DNA of 64,000 nt. It comes from Flavobacteriaceae bacterium (GTDB lineage Bacteria > Bacteroidota > Bacteroidia > Flavobacteriales > Flavobacteriaceae). Made by a program: the position numbers and the translations under genes. The notes below the pieces were generated by a model. The model did not search any database. It saw only the letters and a program-made list of their open reading frames with translations, and was not told the DNA's origin. Of the stretch, positions 25,536 through 33,990 are shown in pieces. The stretch is from NCBI GenBank assembly GCA_018669795.1, contig JABHSQ010000016.1:1-64000 (forward strand), in the 5' to 3' direction. Within the stretch, counting starts at the first letter, position 1; every line of letters starts with the position of its first letter.

Positions 25536-27200
25536 TTAATAAGCATCATCATGAACATTTGCTACAGCTCGTCCACTGGGATCGTTCATGTTTTTAAAAC
25601 TTTCATCCCATGCTAATGCAATTTTGGAACTACAGGCTACAGAAGGTTCTTGTGGTACAGACCAAGCTGCAGTATCACTAGGAAAGTGTTCTGTAAAAAT
25701 AGAACGGTAATAAAATTCTTCTTTGCTGGTTGGTGGCTGAATTGGAAATTTATAATGTGCATTGGCTAATTGTTCGTCACTTACTTCTTTTTCAACCATT
25801 TCCTTTAAATTGTCAATCCAACTATAACCAACTCCATCACTAAATTGTTCCTTTTGCCTCCAAACTACACTTTCTGGTAATAGATCTTCAAAGGCTTTTC
25901 GAAGTACCCATTTTTCCATACGCTCTCCATTGATCATTTTATCATCTGGATTGATCCTCATCGCAACGTCCATAAATTCTTTATCTAAAAATGGTACACG
26001 TCCTTCAATTCCCCAAGCTGCTAACGATTTATTAGCTCGTAAGCAATCGTACATGTGTAATTTATCTAGTTTACGTACTGTTTCTTCATGAAAATCTTTT
26101 GCAGATGGTGCTTTATGAAAATACAAATAGCCACCAAATATCTCATCAGCTCCTTCGCCAGATAGCACCATTTTTATCCCCATCGCTTTAATCGCTCTTG
26201 CCATTAAATACATAGGAGTAGAAGCGCGAATTGTTGTAATATCATAAGTCTCTAAATGATAAATGACATCTCTAATTGCATCAATACCTTCTTGGATGGT
26301 AAATTTAATTTCATGATGTATCGTGTCTAAATGGTCAGCAACTTTTCGTGCCGCTACTAAATCGGGAGCGCCTTCCAAACCTGTTGCAAAGGAGTGGATT
26401 TGGGGATACCAAGCTTTATCTTTATCATTACTTTCAATTCGTTTGTCTGCATATTTTTTAGCTATGGCTGAAGTAATAGAAGAATCCAAGCCACCTGAAA
26501 GTAAAACACCATAAGGAACATCACTCATTAGCTGTCTGTATACCGCTTCTTCAAGAGCAGATCTTAATTTTTTAATATCTGTTTCATTATCTTTTACAGC
26601 ATCGTATTCCTTCCAATCTCTATTGTACCAGCATTTTAGCTCTCCATTTGAACTATGTAAGTAATGACCAGGGGGGAAGAGTTCAATTTTAGTACAAACT
26701 CCTTCTAAAGCTTTCAGTTCTGAAGCAACATACAAAGTTCCATTTTCATCCCAGCCCATATATAATGGAATAATTCCCATATGATCTCGAGCTACAAAAT
26801 ACTCGTCCTTTTCAACGTCGTATAGAGCAAAACCGAAAATTCCATTTAATTCATCTAAGAATGAAGGCCCTTTTTTTTGATATAAAGAAATGATGACTTC
26901 ACAATCAGATTTTGTTTGAAAATTATAGCTGCCTTCAAATTGCTTGCGTAATTCTATATGGTTGTAAATTTCCCCATTAGCAGCAAGAACCAAATTTTTA
27001 TCTTCCGAAAATAGTGGTTGCTTACCTGACGTAGGGTCTACAATAGCCAATCGTTCATGAGTCATAATCGATTTGTCATTGTTGAAAATCCCACTCCAAT
27101 CGGGACCTCGATGACGAATGTTTTTTGACATTTCCAATAATTGAGGTCTTAATTTTTCTAAAGGTTGCTTTAAGTTAAAAGCACATACAATTCCACACAT
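25536..27200 (-). CDS. asnB: Asparagine synthase (glutamine-hydrolysing) AsnB
   Basis: 554 residues, the length of E. coli AsnB. The N-terminal class II glutaminase starts MCGIVCAF, with Cys2 the nucleophile after Met removal, and includes HRGPDWSG and HERLAIVDP. The C-terminal synthetase domain has the pyrophosphate loop GVLLSGGLDSSITSAIA and LSGEGADEIFGGYLYFH. It converts aspartate, glutamine and ATP to asparagine. No amidotransferase partner gene adjoins. Upstream lies a terminator (27261-27294) that isolates it from the E1 dehydrogenase gene. Confidence 0.97.
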   Translation of the reverse strand: MCGIVCAFNLKQPLEKLRPQLLEMSKNIRHRGPDWSGIFNNDKSIMTHERLAIVDPTSGKQPLFSEDKNLVLAANGEIYNHIELRKQFEGSYNFQTKSDCEVIISLYQKKGPSFLDELNGIFGFALYDVEKDEYFVARDHMGIIPLYMGWDENGTLYVASELKALEGVCTKIELFPPGHYLHSSNGELKCWYNRDWKEYDAVKDNETDIKKLRSALEEAVYRQLMSDVPYGVLLSGGLDSSITSAIAKKYADKRIESNDKDKAWYPQIHSFATGLEGAPDLVAARKVADHLDTIHHEIKFTIQEGIDAIRDVIYHLETYDITTIRASTPMYLMARAIKAMGIKMVLSGEGADEIFGGYLYFHKAPSAKDFHEETVRKLDKLHMYDCLRANKSLAAWGIEGRVPFLDKEFMDVAMRINPDDKMINGERMEKWVLRKAFEDLLPESVVWRQKEQFSDGVGYSWIDNLKEMVEKEVSDEQLANAHYKFPIQPPTSKEEFYYRSIFTEHFPSDTAAWSVPQEPSVACSSKIALAWDESFKNMNDPSGRAVANVHDDAY

Positions 27201-27260
27201 AATATAAATATTTATTCGCTAGTTGATTTTTAGTAGTATTTTTTAAAAAAAATAATGAAC

Positions 27261-27294
27261 AAAAAAAAGCCTGTCAAGAAAAAACTTGACAGGC
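27261..27294 (-). terminator. Strong rho-independent terminator upstream of asnB
   Basis: On the minus strand GCCTGTCAAG and CTTGACAGGC form a perfect 10-bp stem with a T-rich loop, followed by eight T. It ends the transcript of the E1 dehydrogenase gene (stop at 27534) before asnB (start at 27200). Confidence 0.92.
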
Positions 27295-27424
27295 ACATAT
27301 ATGTTCTCGACAAGTTTTTGTTAAGGTTGGTAATTACTATTTTTATTTAAAAACATTGTCTTATTTGTTTAAGATATTCTGTAAATATAGAATAATATTT
27401 TTGTATTTCTACATTAAAAATTAT

Positions 27425-27475
27425 TATTCAAGTTTTGGGTAGCTATTGGGGTCTGCTTTGTGCATCATTTTATAT
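27425..27475 (-). pseudogene. Duplicated relic of the E1 dehydrogenase 3' end
   Basis: Bases 27431-27470 match 27541-27580 at 36 of 40 positions, with an offset of exactly 110 bp. On the minus strand it encodes YKMMHKADPNSYPKLE and a stop, against YEMMHEADPNSHPKLR and a stop at the true end of the E1 gene. There is no start codon and no homology in the 60 bp between them, so this is a fragment left by a tandem duplication or an aborted recombination. Confidence 0.8.
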
Positions 27476-27533
27476 CATATTTAAAAGCAAAACTTTACTA
27501 TTTTAATAAATAGTAAATTTGAAGCTTAGTTTC

Positions 27534-29948
27534 TTATCTAAGTTTTGGATGGCTATTAGGGTCTGCTTCGTGCATCATTTCGTAAACCTTTTCAAAAATA
27601 TCTTCTTCAGAAGGTTTTGAAAAATAATCACCATCAGTTCCATAAGCGGGTCGATGTTGTTTTGCAGTTAATGCTTGCGGTTTACTATCCAAATGTTGAT
27701 ATCCGTTTTGTATATCAAGTATTTCATTTAAAATATAAGCAGAAGCTCCACCCGGCACATCTTCATCAACAACCAATAATCTATTTGTTTTAGCAACACT
27801 TTTTACCAAATCATGATTAAGATCTAAAGGTAATAAAGATTGAATATCAATCACTTCCGCATCAATACTTACTTGTTGAAGTTCTTTAGCAGCTTCTTGG
27901 ACAATTCGTAAGGTGCTCCCATAAGAAACAATGGTAATATCAGAGCCTTCTTTTACGGTTTCTACAACACCAATTGGGGTTCTAATTTCAGTAAGATTTG
28001 ATGGCATTTTTTCTTTTAAGCGATATCCATTTAAGCACTCAATAACAATTGCAGGTTCGTCTGTTTTTAAAAGTGTGTTGTAAAACCCAACAGCTTTGGT
28101 CATATTTCGAGGAACTAAAATATACATCCCACGAAGTAAATGAACCAATCCGCCCATTTGAGAACCACTGTGCCAGATTCCCTCTAAACGATGCCCTCTA
28201 GTTCTTACAATTAAAGGTGCTTTTTGCATACCATTGGAACGGTAGCGAACTGTCGCAAGATCATCACTCATAATTTGTAAACAATAAAGGATATAGTCCA
28301 GGTATTGAATTTCGGCAATTGGCCTCAAACCTCTCATAGACATACCGATTCCTTGTCCTAAAATGGTAGCCTCTCTAATACCTGTATCGGCAACTCGATC
28401 TTCACCAAATTTGTTTTGTAATCCTTCTAATCCTTGATTTACATCACCAATTTTCCCACTATCTTCTCCGAAGATATATACTTCGGGATATTGACTTAAG
28501 ATATTGTCAAAATTATCTCTAAGCAATATTCTTCCATCTACTTCCTCAGTATTGTCATTATAAATAGGCTTAACTTCTGAAATCGTTTTTGCATTTTCAA
28601 TAGCTTCAGAATATAGGTGAGCACTATATTTAGGTTCAATGATTTTAAAATAATTTTCGATCCAATCTTGAAGTTGTTTCTTTTCAAGGGTGTTTTCTGA
28701 AATTAAATAACGTAATGTTTTTCTTGCAGCACCTATGATTTCTCCTCGAAATGGTATGTTTTCATCAGATAGTGTAGTGGCAATTTTATTGATAAATACT
28801 TTATTTGCACTTTTTTCAGAAGCATTATTAATAAGAGTAAGTACCTCATTTTTTTCCTGAATCTGTGGAGCTAAAAAAGCTTTCCAAGCAGCAGATTTTC
28901 CTTCACGGACTTCTTTTTTTATAGATTTTTCAATGGTAACCAACTCATTTTCCGTAGTAAAATTATTAGCTAGAATCCACTCCCGCAGCTTTACGTTACA
29001 ATCGTATTCTTTTTCCCAGTTTAAGCGTTCTTTATTTTTATACCGTTCTTGGGAACCGCTCGTTGAATGTCCTTGAGGTTGTGTAAGCTCATTTACATGT
29101 ATTAATACGGGGACATGCGCTTCTCTAGCGATTTTTGATGCTTTTTGATATGCTTCAATTAAACGTGGATAATCCCAACCGTGAACACAAATAATTTCAT
29201 AGCCCTTTTCATCTTCAGTACGCTGAAAACCTTTTAATATTTCAGAAATATTTTCTTTAGTAGTTTGGTATTTAGCGTGAACTGAAATTCCATATTCATC
29301 ATCCCAAACATTAATAACCATAGGAATTTGCATAACTCCTGCAGCATTTACAGATTCCCAAAAAAGTCCTTCACTTGTACTGGCATTACCAATGGTTCCC
29401 CAAGCTACTTCATTTCCCTTGTCTGAAAAAGTTTTAAATTCTTCTAATTCTTTTACGTTTCTATAAATTTTTGAGGCTTGTGCCAATCCTACCAATCGTG
29501 GCATTTGTCCTGCAGTTGGTGAGATATCAGGACTGCTGTTTTTTTGTTTGGTAAGATTTTTCCAAGTACCATCTTTATTTAAACTATGTGTAGCAAAATG
29601 ACCTCCCATTTGTCTACCTGCACTCATTGGTTCTGCTTTAATATCGGTATGTCCATAGAGTCCAGCGAAGAATTGCTGAATGGTTAGTTTACCAATTGCC
29701 ATCATAAATGTTTGGTCACGGTAGTAACCACTTCTCCAATCTCCTTCTTTAAATACTTTTGCCCAGGCTAATTGTGGCACTTCTTTTCCATCACCAAATA
29801 TCCCAAACTTAGCTTTTCCTGTTAAAACTTCTCTACGTCCTAAAAGACTACATTCTCTGCTTGTGACAGCGATTTTATAATCATTTAAAACTTCAGCTTT
29901 AAATTCATCGAAAGATAATTTATTATTTGTTTGAAGATCTGTTTGCAT
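27534..29948 (-). CDS. 2-oxo acid dehydrogenase E1, fused alpha and beta subunits (branched-chain type)
   Basis: 804 residues combining what are usually two proteins. The alpha half (about 1-400) binds thiamine diphosphate and has GTIGNASTSEGLFWESVNAAGV followed by INVWDDEYGISVHA. The beta half (about 460-804) begins VDGRILLRDNFDNIL and contains FGEDSGKIGDVNQGLEGLQ, VADTGIREATILGQGIGMS and RGHRLEGIWHSGSQMGGL. It decarboxylates a 2-oxo acid, probably branched-chain or a related one, for transfer to lipoyl-E2; no E2 or E3 is linked. The fused form is common in Bacteroidota. A well-spaced promoter lies at 29975-30004 and a relic of its own 3' end lies downstream. Confidence 0.92.
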   Translation of the reverse strand: MQTDLQTNNKLSFDEFKAEVLNDYKIAVTSRECSLLGRREVLTGKAKFGIFGDGKEVPQLAWAKVFKEGDWRSGYYRDQTFMMAIGKLTIQQFFAGLYGHTDIKAEPMSAGRQMGGHFATHSLNKDGTWKNLTKQKNSSPDISPTAGQMPRLVGLAQASKIYRNVKELEEFKTFSDKGNEVAWGTIGNASTSEGLFWESVNAAGVMQIPMVINVWDDEYGISVHAKYQTTKENISEILKGFQRTEDEKGYEIICVHGWDYPRLIEAYQKASKIAREAHVPVLIHVNELTQPQGHSTSGSQERYKNKERLNWEKEYDCNVKLREWILANNFTTENELVTIEKSIKKEVREGKSAAWKAFLAPQIQEKNEVLTLINNASEKSANKVFINKIATTLSDENIPFRGEIIGAARKTLRYLISENTLEKKQLQDWIENYFKIIEPKYSAHLYSEAIENAKTISEVKPIYNDNTEEVDGRILLRDNFDNILSQYPEVYIFGEDSGKIGDVNQGLEGLQNKFGEDRVADTGIREATILGQGIGMSMRGLRPIAEIQYLDYILYCLQIMSDDLATVRYRSNGMQKAPLIVRTRGHRLEGIWHSGSQMGGLVHLLRGMYILVPRNMTKAVGFYNTLLKTDEPAIVIECLNGYRLKEKMPSNLTEIRTPIGVVETVKEGSDITIVSYGSTLRIVQEAAKELQQVSIDAEVIDIQSLLPLDLNHDLVKSVAKTNRLLVVDEDVPGGASAYILNEILDIQNGYQHLDSKPQALTAKQHRPAYGTDGDYFSKPSEEDIFEKVYEMMHEADPNSHPKLR

Positions 29949-29974
29949 ATTTTTTTGAGGGTTATATGATGTTG

Positions 29975-30004
29975 CAAAAGTAATGAAATTAAATTTTTAT
30001 ACAA
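29975..30004 (-). promoter_or_regulatory. Bacteroidota-type promoter of the E1 dehydrogenase gene
   Basis: On the minus strand TTG (30004-30002), 19 bp, then TACTTTTG (29982-29975), matching the TTG-N17-23-TAnnTTTG consensus. The start codon at 29948 lies 27 bp downstream. Confidence 0.65.
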
Positions 30005-30042
30005 TTTTCATTTTTTGCTTTAAAAAGGTACTGATAATTAAA

Positions 30043-30273
30043 TTAGTATCCCTTTTTTGAGTATAAAGCTACATTAATGTAAATTAATCTAATAAGCAAA
30101 ACAAAGGGTAAACCGTGTAATAAAAAATCAAACCAATCCATTATTGTCATTCCTTCAGCTCCACCTAACATCCATTTTAGTTTTCCAAATATATGTGGCT
30201 CTGGAAAGAAAGGAGCAAGACCTAAGGTAAGACATAATAAAATAACTAATCGCCAGTCGTTAAGTACATTCAT
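30043..30273 (-). CDS. Small two-helix membrane protein, 76 aa
   Basis: 76 residues with two hydrophobic segments, about 8-22 (VILLCLTLGLAPFF) and 50-68 (FLLHGLPFVLLIRLIYINV), around a conserved-looking loop PEPHIFGKLKWMLGG. No signal peptide or enzyme motif. I recall similar short proteins in flavobacteria, sometimes labelled as RND-transporter-like, but no function is shown. It follows the peptidase-like/beta-barrel gene by 12 bp on the same strand and is probably co-expressed with it. Confidence 0.7.
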   Translation of the reverse strand: MNVLNDWRLVILLCLTLGLAPFFPEPHIFGKLKWMLGGAEGMTIMDWFDFLLHGLPFVLLIRLIYINVALYSKKGY

Positions 30274-30285
30274 AAATTATATTTT

Positions 30286-33102
30286 TTAATACCATTTTCT
30301 CGAAAATAGACCGAATAAGGTCTGTGTATCTAAAGTTATGATAAACCGTATTTTTTCTTCGTAATTTGGCTGTGCTATTTCCCAGCCTAGGTTAGAATAT
30401 ACCGGGAAATATAATTCAAAATAATCTTCTACTAAACTTAATCTTATACCACTATCGAAGAACGTTTCTGTAGCTTGGTATTTATTATTGACCAAGCCTA
30501 CATCTCCATAAGCGTATATCCATTTCCAAATATTAGTACTAATATTTAAAGTAGTCATCCAAGTATTTGAAAAAGAAGGTTCTAGTTTTGATTTAAAGCC
30601 ACCTTCCGCAATAATTAATTGTTGACTAAATAACCCAGAATTATCACTTCTTCCATAGTAATTATAGTCAAATAAATAATCGGTTGGACGATCTAAGGCG
30701 AAACTAAAATAGTCATCATTTGGATTTGTTTTATTTTTTAAAAAAACACCTGCAAACAACCGCACATCTATCTTGCGGTTATTATTAAATAATTTCCTGT
30801 ATTTTAAAGTAGTAGAAATCTTACTGAATTCGGATGATACTTGATAACCAATAGCAGCTCTATAATGGTTGATTAAATTTGGATTGGAATAAATATAACT
30901 CATATTAAAAACACTATAATTAGGTGTTTCTAAAGGAATGTTAGGGTCTTTGTCTCGCTCTACCGTAACATTTCTTAAACTTATAAAATGCTTTTTATTA
31001 TTGCGTAAATTTTTACTGTCTCTAAAGCCTATCGTTGCAAATGGACTCAATCGTTTGTAGAATAAATCATCATCATATGAAAAATAACTACCTGAAACTC
31101 CAAACCTATAAAAATAAACATTCCCAAATTCAGGCATTTTTTTATATACAACCGAGCTACTACCCACTAATGTTTTCGATTTAAAAGCCCACATAGGGTT
31201 TAATTTGTACTGAAAAGGTTTTTGTAACAGTGTTTTATTATAAAAATTTGCTCCTAAAATGATTCCATCATAAATATTATAACTGTAAGTAGGTATAATA
31301 AATAACTGATTATATCTAGGGTCTTCAACATCTTTTAAAAGACGGACTTGAAACGGTTTGTTTGTTAAGCCTTTTATTTTTTTATAATTATCTCGCTGAT
31401 TAATTTCTGGAATTTCACCTTCATAATTAATAGCAATTTTACGTATATCCTTTGCTGGTATTTTAACAGTAACCGAAGAATCAACAGAATCTATCCATTT
31501 TTTATAAATAATATTCTTTTTATTGATTCCGTAGATAGATACTGGAAGTGCTGTTTTTCTTTTATTTACAATATCAATCTCAAGTGTATCTCCTTTTTTA
31601 TGAAGGTTTTTTAGTTTGAAGTCAATAGAATTTCGATTATCTATAAAGTCTTTAAAAAACCAATCTACAGGTTTATCTGTATTGTTTTCTAAATATTTTT
31701 TAAAATCAATAGCCTTCATGGATTTTAATTCATTTTCAGAAAAAAACTGTTGAATACTTTTTAAAACTGCTTCTTTTCCAATATACCCTGAAAGGTATAA
31801 TAGTCCTCTTCCTCCATAATAATCACTTCCTATATTTTTGTTGAATTCTAAGAAATAATCTTTTGGAGTGGAGCTTTTTTGATGCAAATTATTTCTAGCC
31901 ATATTCATATATAAAAATGAATATTGGTCGTTGAATTCTAATTCGGAAGCATGAAAAATACCGAGAATCCAAAGATTGCTTAAATTACCTGCTAACTTCA
32001 TGTTTGGATAATAGGTTTTTATATATTCCATCATTAAATATACCTGAAAAGCACCTATAATCCAATGATCTTCTCTTGGGTTAATTACTAATGTGTTTTC
32101 AAGATAGGTTCGGCTTATAATTTTAAACATTTCAATGTCATACTCAAAATCATTAGGAAAAGGACTTATAAATTCTGGTAATAAATTAAGGCCATACACA
32201 GGATTTCTTTTATAATCTATTTCACTTAATACCATTTTATCAAAAGGGTAATCTCCTAGATTTTTATCTAAATAATGTACGATTCGATCTATAATTAAAG
32301 CTTGTATTGATGGTGTTACTTTATGATGAGTATGATTGGTAGTCACTAAAAGTTTATCGGTTTTAACGGTGCTAAAATCTGAAACTTTTAAAAGTTGCAG
32401 CTTTACCTGCATTCTATTTTCTCCTTTTAATTGTGTTGTCTTTATTTTATTTTCAGTAATTTCAGAAACTAGATCTAAATCAGAAATTAAATTGAAATTA
32501 TAAGGCGTATGAAATTTAATATTAAAATTAGTAGGATTGAGGTAGGAATCATTTAAATCTTTATTGCTGTATACATTCCATTCGCCGTCAAAAACAGCAG
32601 GTGCTATATACCAATAACGAATCTTAAAATCACCGCTCTTAGTAATTCCATACTTTGTAAACTTATCGTCTGGTAATATTATATGGTATTCCATTTTAAG
32701 TATACAAGTTTCTCCAGGGAGTAAATTTGTATCTAGTTGAACTCTAATTATATCTACTTCATCACCTCGAGACCAAACCAATGGTTTTTTAGTGTTATTA
32801 TTAATACTTATAATGTTGGAATGACCTCTATTTTTATTTTTTTCAAAATGAAATGAACTTTGATAATTTTCTGAAAACCTTTTGCCTAAAGGTGTAGTTT
32901 TACTTGAAAAACTATTTCCCCAATCGTTTAGATAAATTTCATGTAAAATGGAATCGGAATCATTCTTATATACTAATTCTTGTTCAATAGTAATGGTCCT
33001 TAATTCTGGTATAAGCGTAGCGTCAATGTTTATTTGATGTTGAGCTTGTGTAAGTGTTACTGTCAATAATCCAACTAAGGATATGTAATGATTAAATTTC
33101 AA
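30286..33102 (-). CDS. Exported M1-peptidase-like domain without HExxH, fused to a beta-barrel region
   Basis: 938 residues. A signal peptide (FNHYISLVGLLTVTLTQAQ) is followed by an aminopeptidase-N-like beta domain and a gluzincin-like helical region (about 250-500, e.g. YYGGRGLLYLSGYIGKEAVL and the KPVDWFFKDFIDNR end). The zinc signature HExxH is absent; where it is expected the sequence reads NPREDHWIIGAFQVYLMM. From about 590 the chain changes to alternating aromatic beta strands (FYRFGVSGSYFSYDDDLFYKR, ending LFGLFSRKWY), typical of an outer-membrane barrel with a C-terminal aromatic. It may be a non-catalytic outer-membrane protein. It is followed by a small membrane-protein gene. Confidence 0.75.
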   Translation of the reverse strand: MKFNHYISLVGLLTVTLTQAQHQINIDATLIPELRTITIEQELVYKNDSDSILHEIYLNDWGNSFSSKTTPLGKRFSENYQSSFHFEKNKNRGHSNIISINNNTKKPLVWSRGDEVDIIRVQLDTNLLPGETCILKMEYHIILPDDKFTKYGITKSGDFKIRYWYIAPAVFDGEWNVYSNKDLNDSYLNPTNFNIKFHTPYNFNLISDLDLVSEITENKIKTTQLKGENRMQVKLQLLKVSDFSTVKTDKLLVTTNHTHHKVTPSIQALIIDRIVHYLDKNLGDYPFDKMVLSEIDYKRNPVYGLNLLPEFISPFPNDFEYDIEMFKIISRTYLENTLVINPREDHWIIGAFQVYLMMEYIKTYYPNMKLAGNLSNLWILGIFHASELEFNDQYSFLYMNMARNNLHQKSSTPKDYFLEFNKNIGSDYYGGRGLLYLSGYIGKEAVLKSIQQFFSENELKSMKAIDFKKYLENNTDKPVDWFFKDFIDNRNSIDFKLKNLHKKGDTLEIDIVNKRKTALPVSIYGINKKNIIYKKWIDSVDSSVTVKIPAKDIRKIAINYEGEIPEINQRDNYKKIKGLTNKPFQVRLLKDVEDPRYNQLFIIPTYSYNIYDGIILGANFYNKTLLQKPFQYKLNPMWAFKSKTLVGSSSVVYKKMPEFGNVYFYRFGVSGSYFSYDDDLFYKRLSPFATIGFRDSKNLRNNKKHFISLRNVTVERDKDPNIPLETPNYSVFNMSYIYSNPNLINHYRAAIGYQVSSEFSKISTTLKYRKLFNNNRKIDVRLFAGVFLKNKTNPNDDYFSFALDRPTDYLFDYNYYGRSDNSGLFSQQLIIAEGGFKSKLEPSFSNTWMTTLNISTNIWKWIYAYGDVGLVNNKYQATETFFDSGIRLSLVEDYFELYFPVYSNLGWEIAQPNYEEKIRFIITLDTQTLFGLFSRKWY

Positions 33103-33221
33103 TTATTTTATAATGAATTTAAGAATGGTATTTGTCGTTTCTTAATCAGTTAATAACAAACTAAAGAATGTAAAAGCGAAATAAATGATGCTTTTTATAA
33201 AAACAGATAAGTTATTTCTAA

Positions 33222-33911
33222 TTAAAAGTTTGGGCGTAAATTGTATTTAGCATAAAAGGTATTTAATATTTCTATTACTTCATCTTCATGATCCACTACA
33301 TTTATTAAATGTAGATCGTCTGGGCTTATATTTCCATATGACTTCAACAAGATGTCTTTAATCCAATCCACCAATCCTCCCCAAAAGTCTTTACCAACTA
33401 GAATGATAGGAAACTTCCCAATTTTATGAGTCTGGATCAAGGTAAGTGCTTCAAAAAATTCATCTAAGGTTCCAAAACCTCCAGGCATAACAACAAACCC
33501 CTGAGAGTATTTTACAAACATTACTTTTCTAACAAAAAAGTAATCAAAATCGATACTTTTATCACTATCAATATAAGGATTGTCATGTTGTTCAAATGGT
33601 AATTCTATATTTAAGCCTACTGAAATTCCTCCAGCATTATGAGCTCCCTTATTTCCAGCTTCCATAATTCCTGGACCCCCACCTGTTATTACTCCATATC
33701 CATTATCTGCTAGTTTTGCTGCAATGTTTTCTGCAAGTTGATAATACTCATCATCTGGCTTTGTTCTTGCAGATCCAAATATAGAAACACAAGGTCCAAT
33801 TCTACTTAATTTTTCATATCCATTTACAAATTCCCCCATGATTTTAAAAATACCCCATGAGTCATTTGTTTTTACTTCATTCCAATTTTTTGGATTTATT
33901 TCTTTTTTCAT
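33222..33911 (-). CDS. LOG-family protein (TIGR00730), predicted nucleotide phosphoribohydrolase
   Basis: The start ATG at 33911 gives 229 residues; an ATG at 33962 would add 17 non-conserved residues. A Rossmann-like LOG fold with GPCVSIFGSARTK, the signature GYGVITGGGPGIMEAGNKGA and the second motif VMPGGFGTLDEFFE. Family members cleave nucleoside 5'-monophosphates (AMP-type, cytokinin-like substrates) to base and ribose 5-phosphate. The catalytic Arg/Glu pair is present in VRKVMFVKYSQ and TLDEFFE. It lies 79 bp downstream of uvrA on the same strand. Confidence 0.9.
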   Translation of the reverse strand: MKKEINPKNWNEVKTNDSWGIFKIMGEFVNGYEKLSRIGPCVSIFGSARTKPDDEYYQLAENIAAKLADNGYGVITGGGPGIMEAGNKGAHNAGGISVGLNIELPFEQHDNPYIDSDKSIDFDYFFVRKVMFVKYSQGFVVMPGGFGTLDEFFEALTLIQTHKIGKFPIILVGKDFWGGLVDWIKDILLKSYGNISPDDLHLINVVDHEDEVIEILNTFYAKYNLRPNF

Positions 33912-33990
33912 TTGTGTTTTTTTATTAAAGCTTATGCAAAAACTTTTTAGTTTTATAGCCATTTGATAATGGCTAATAGCAATCCTATTG

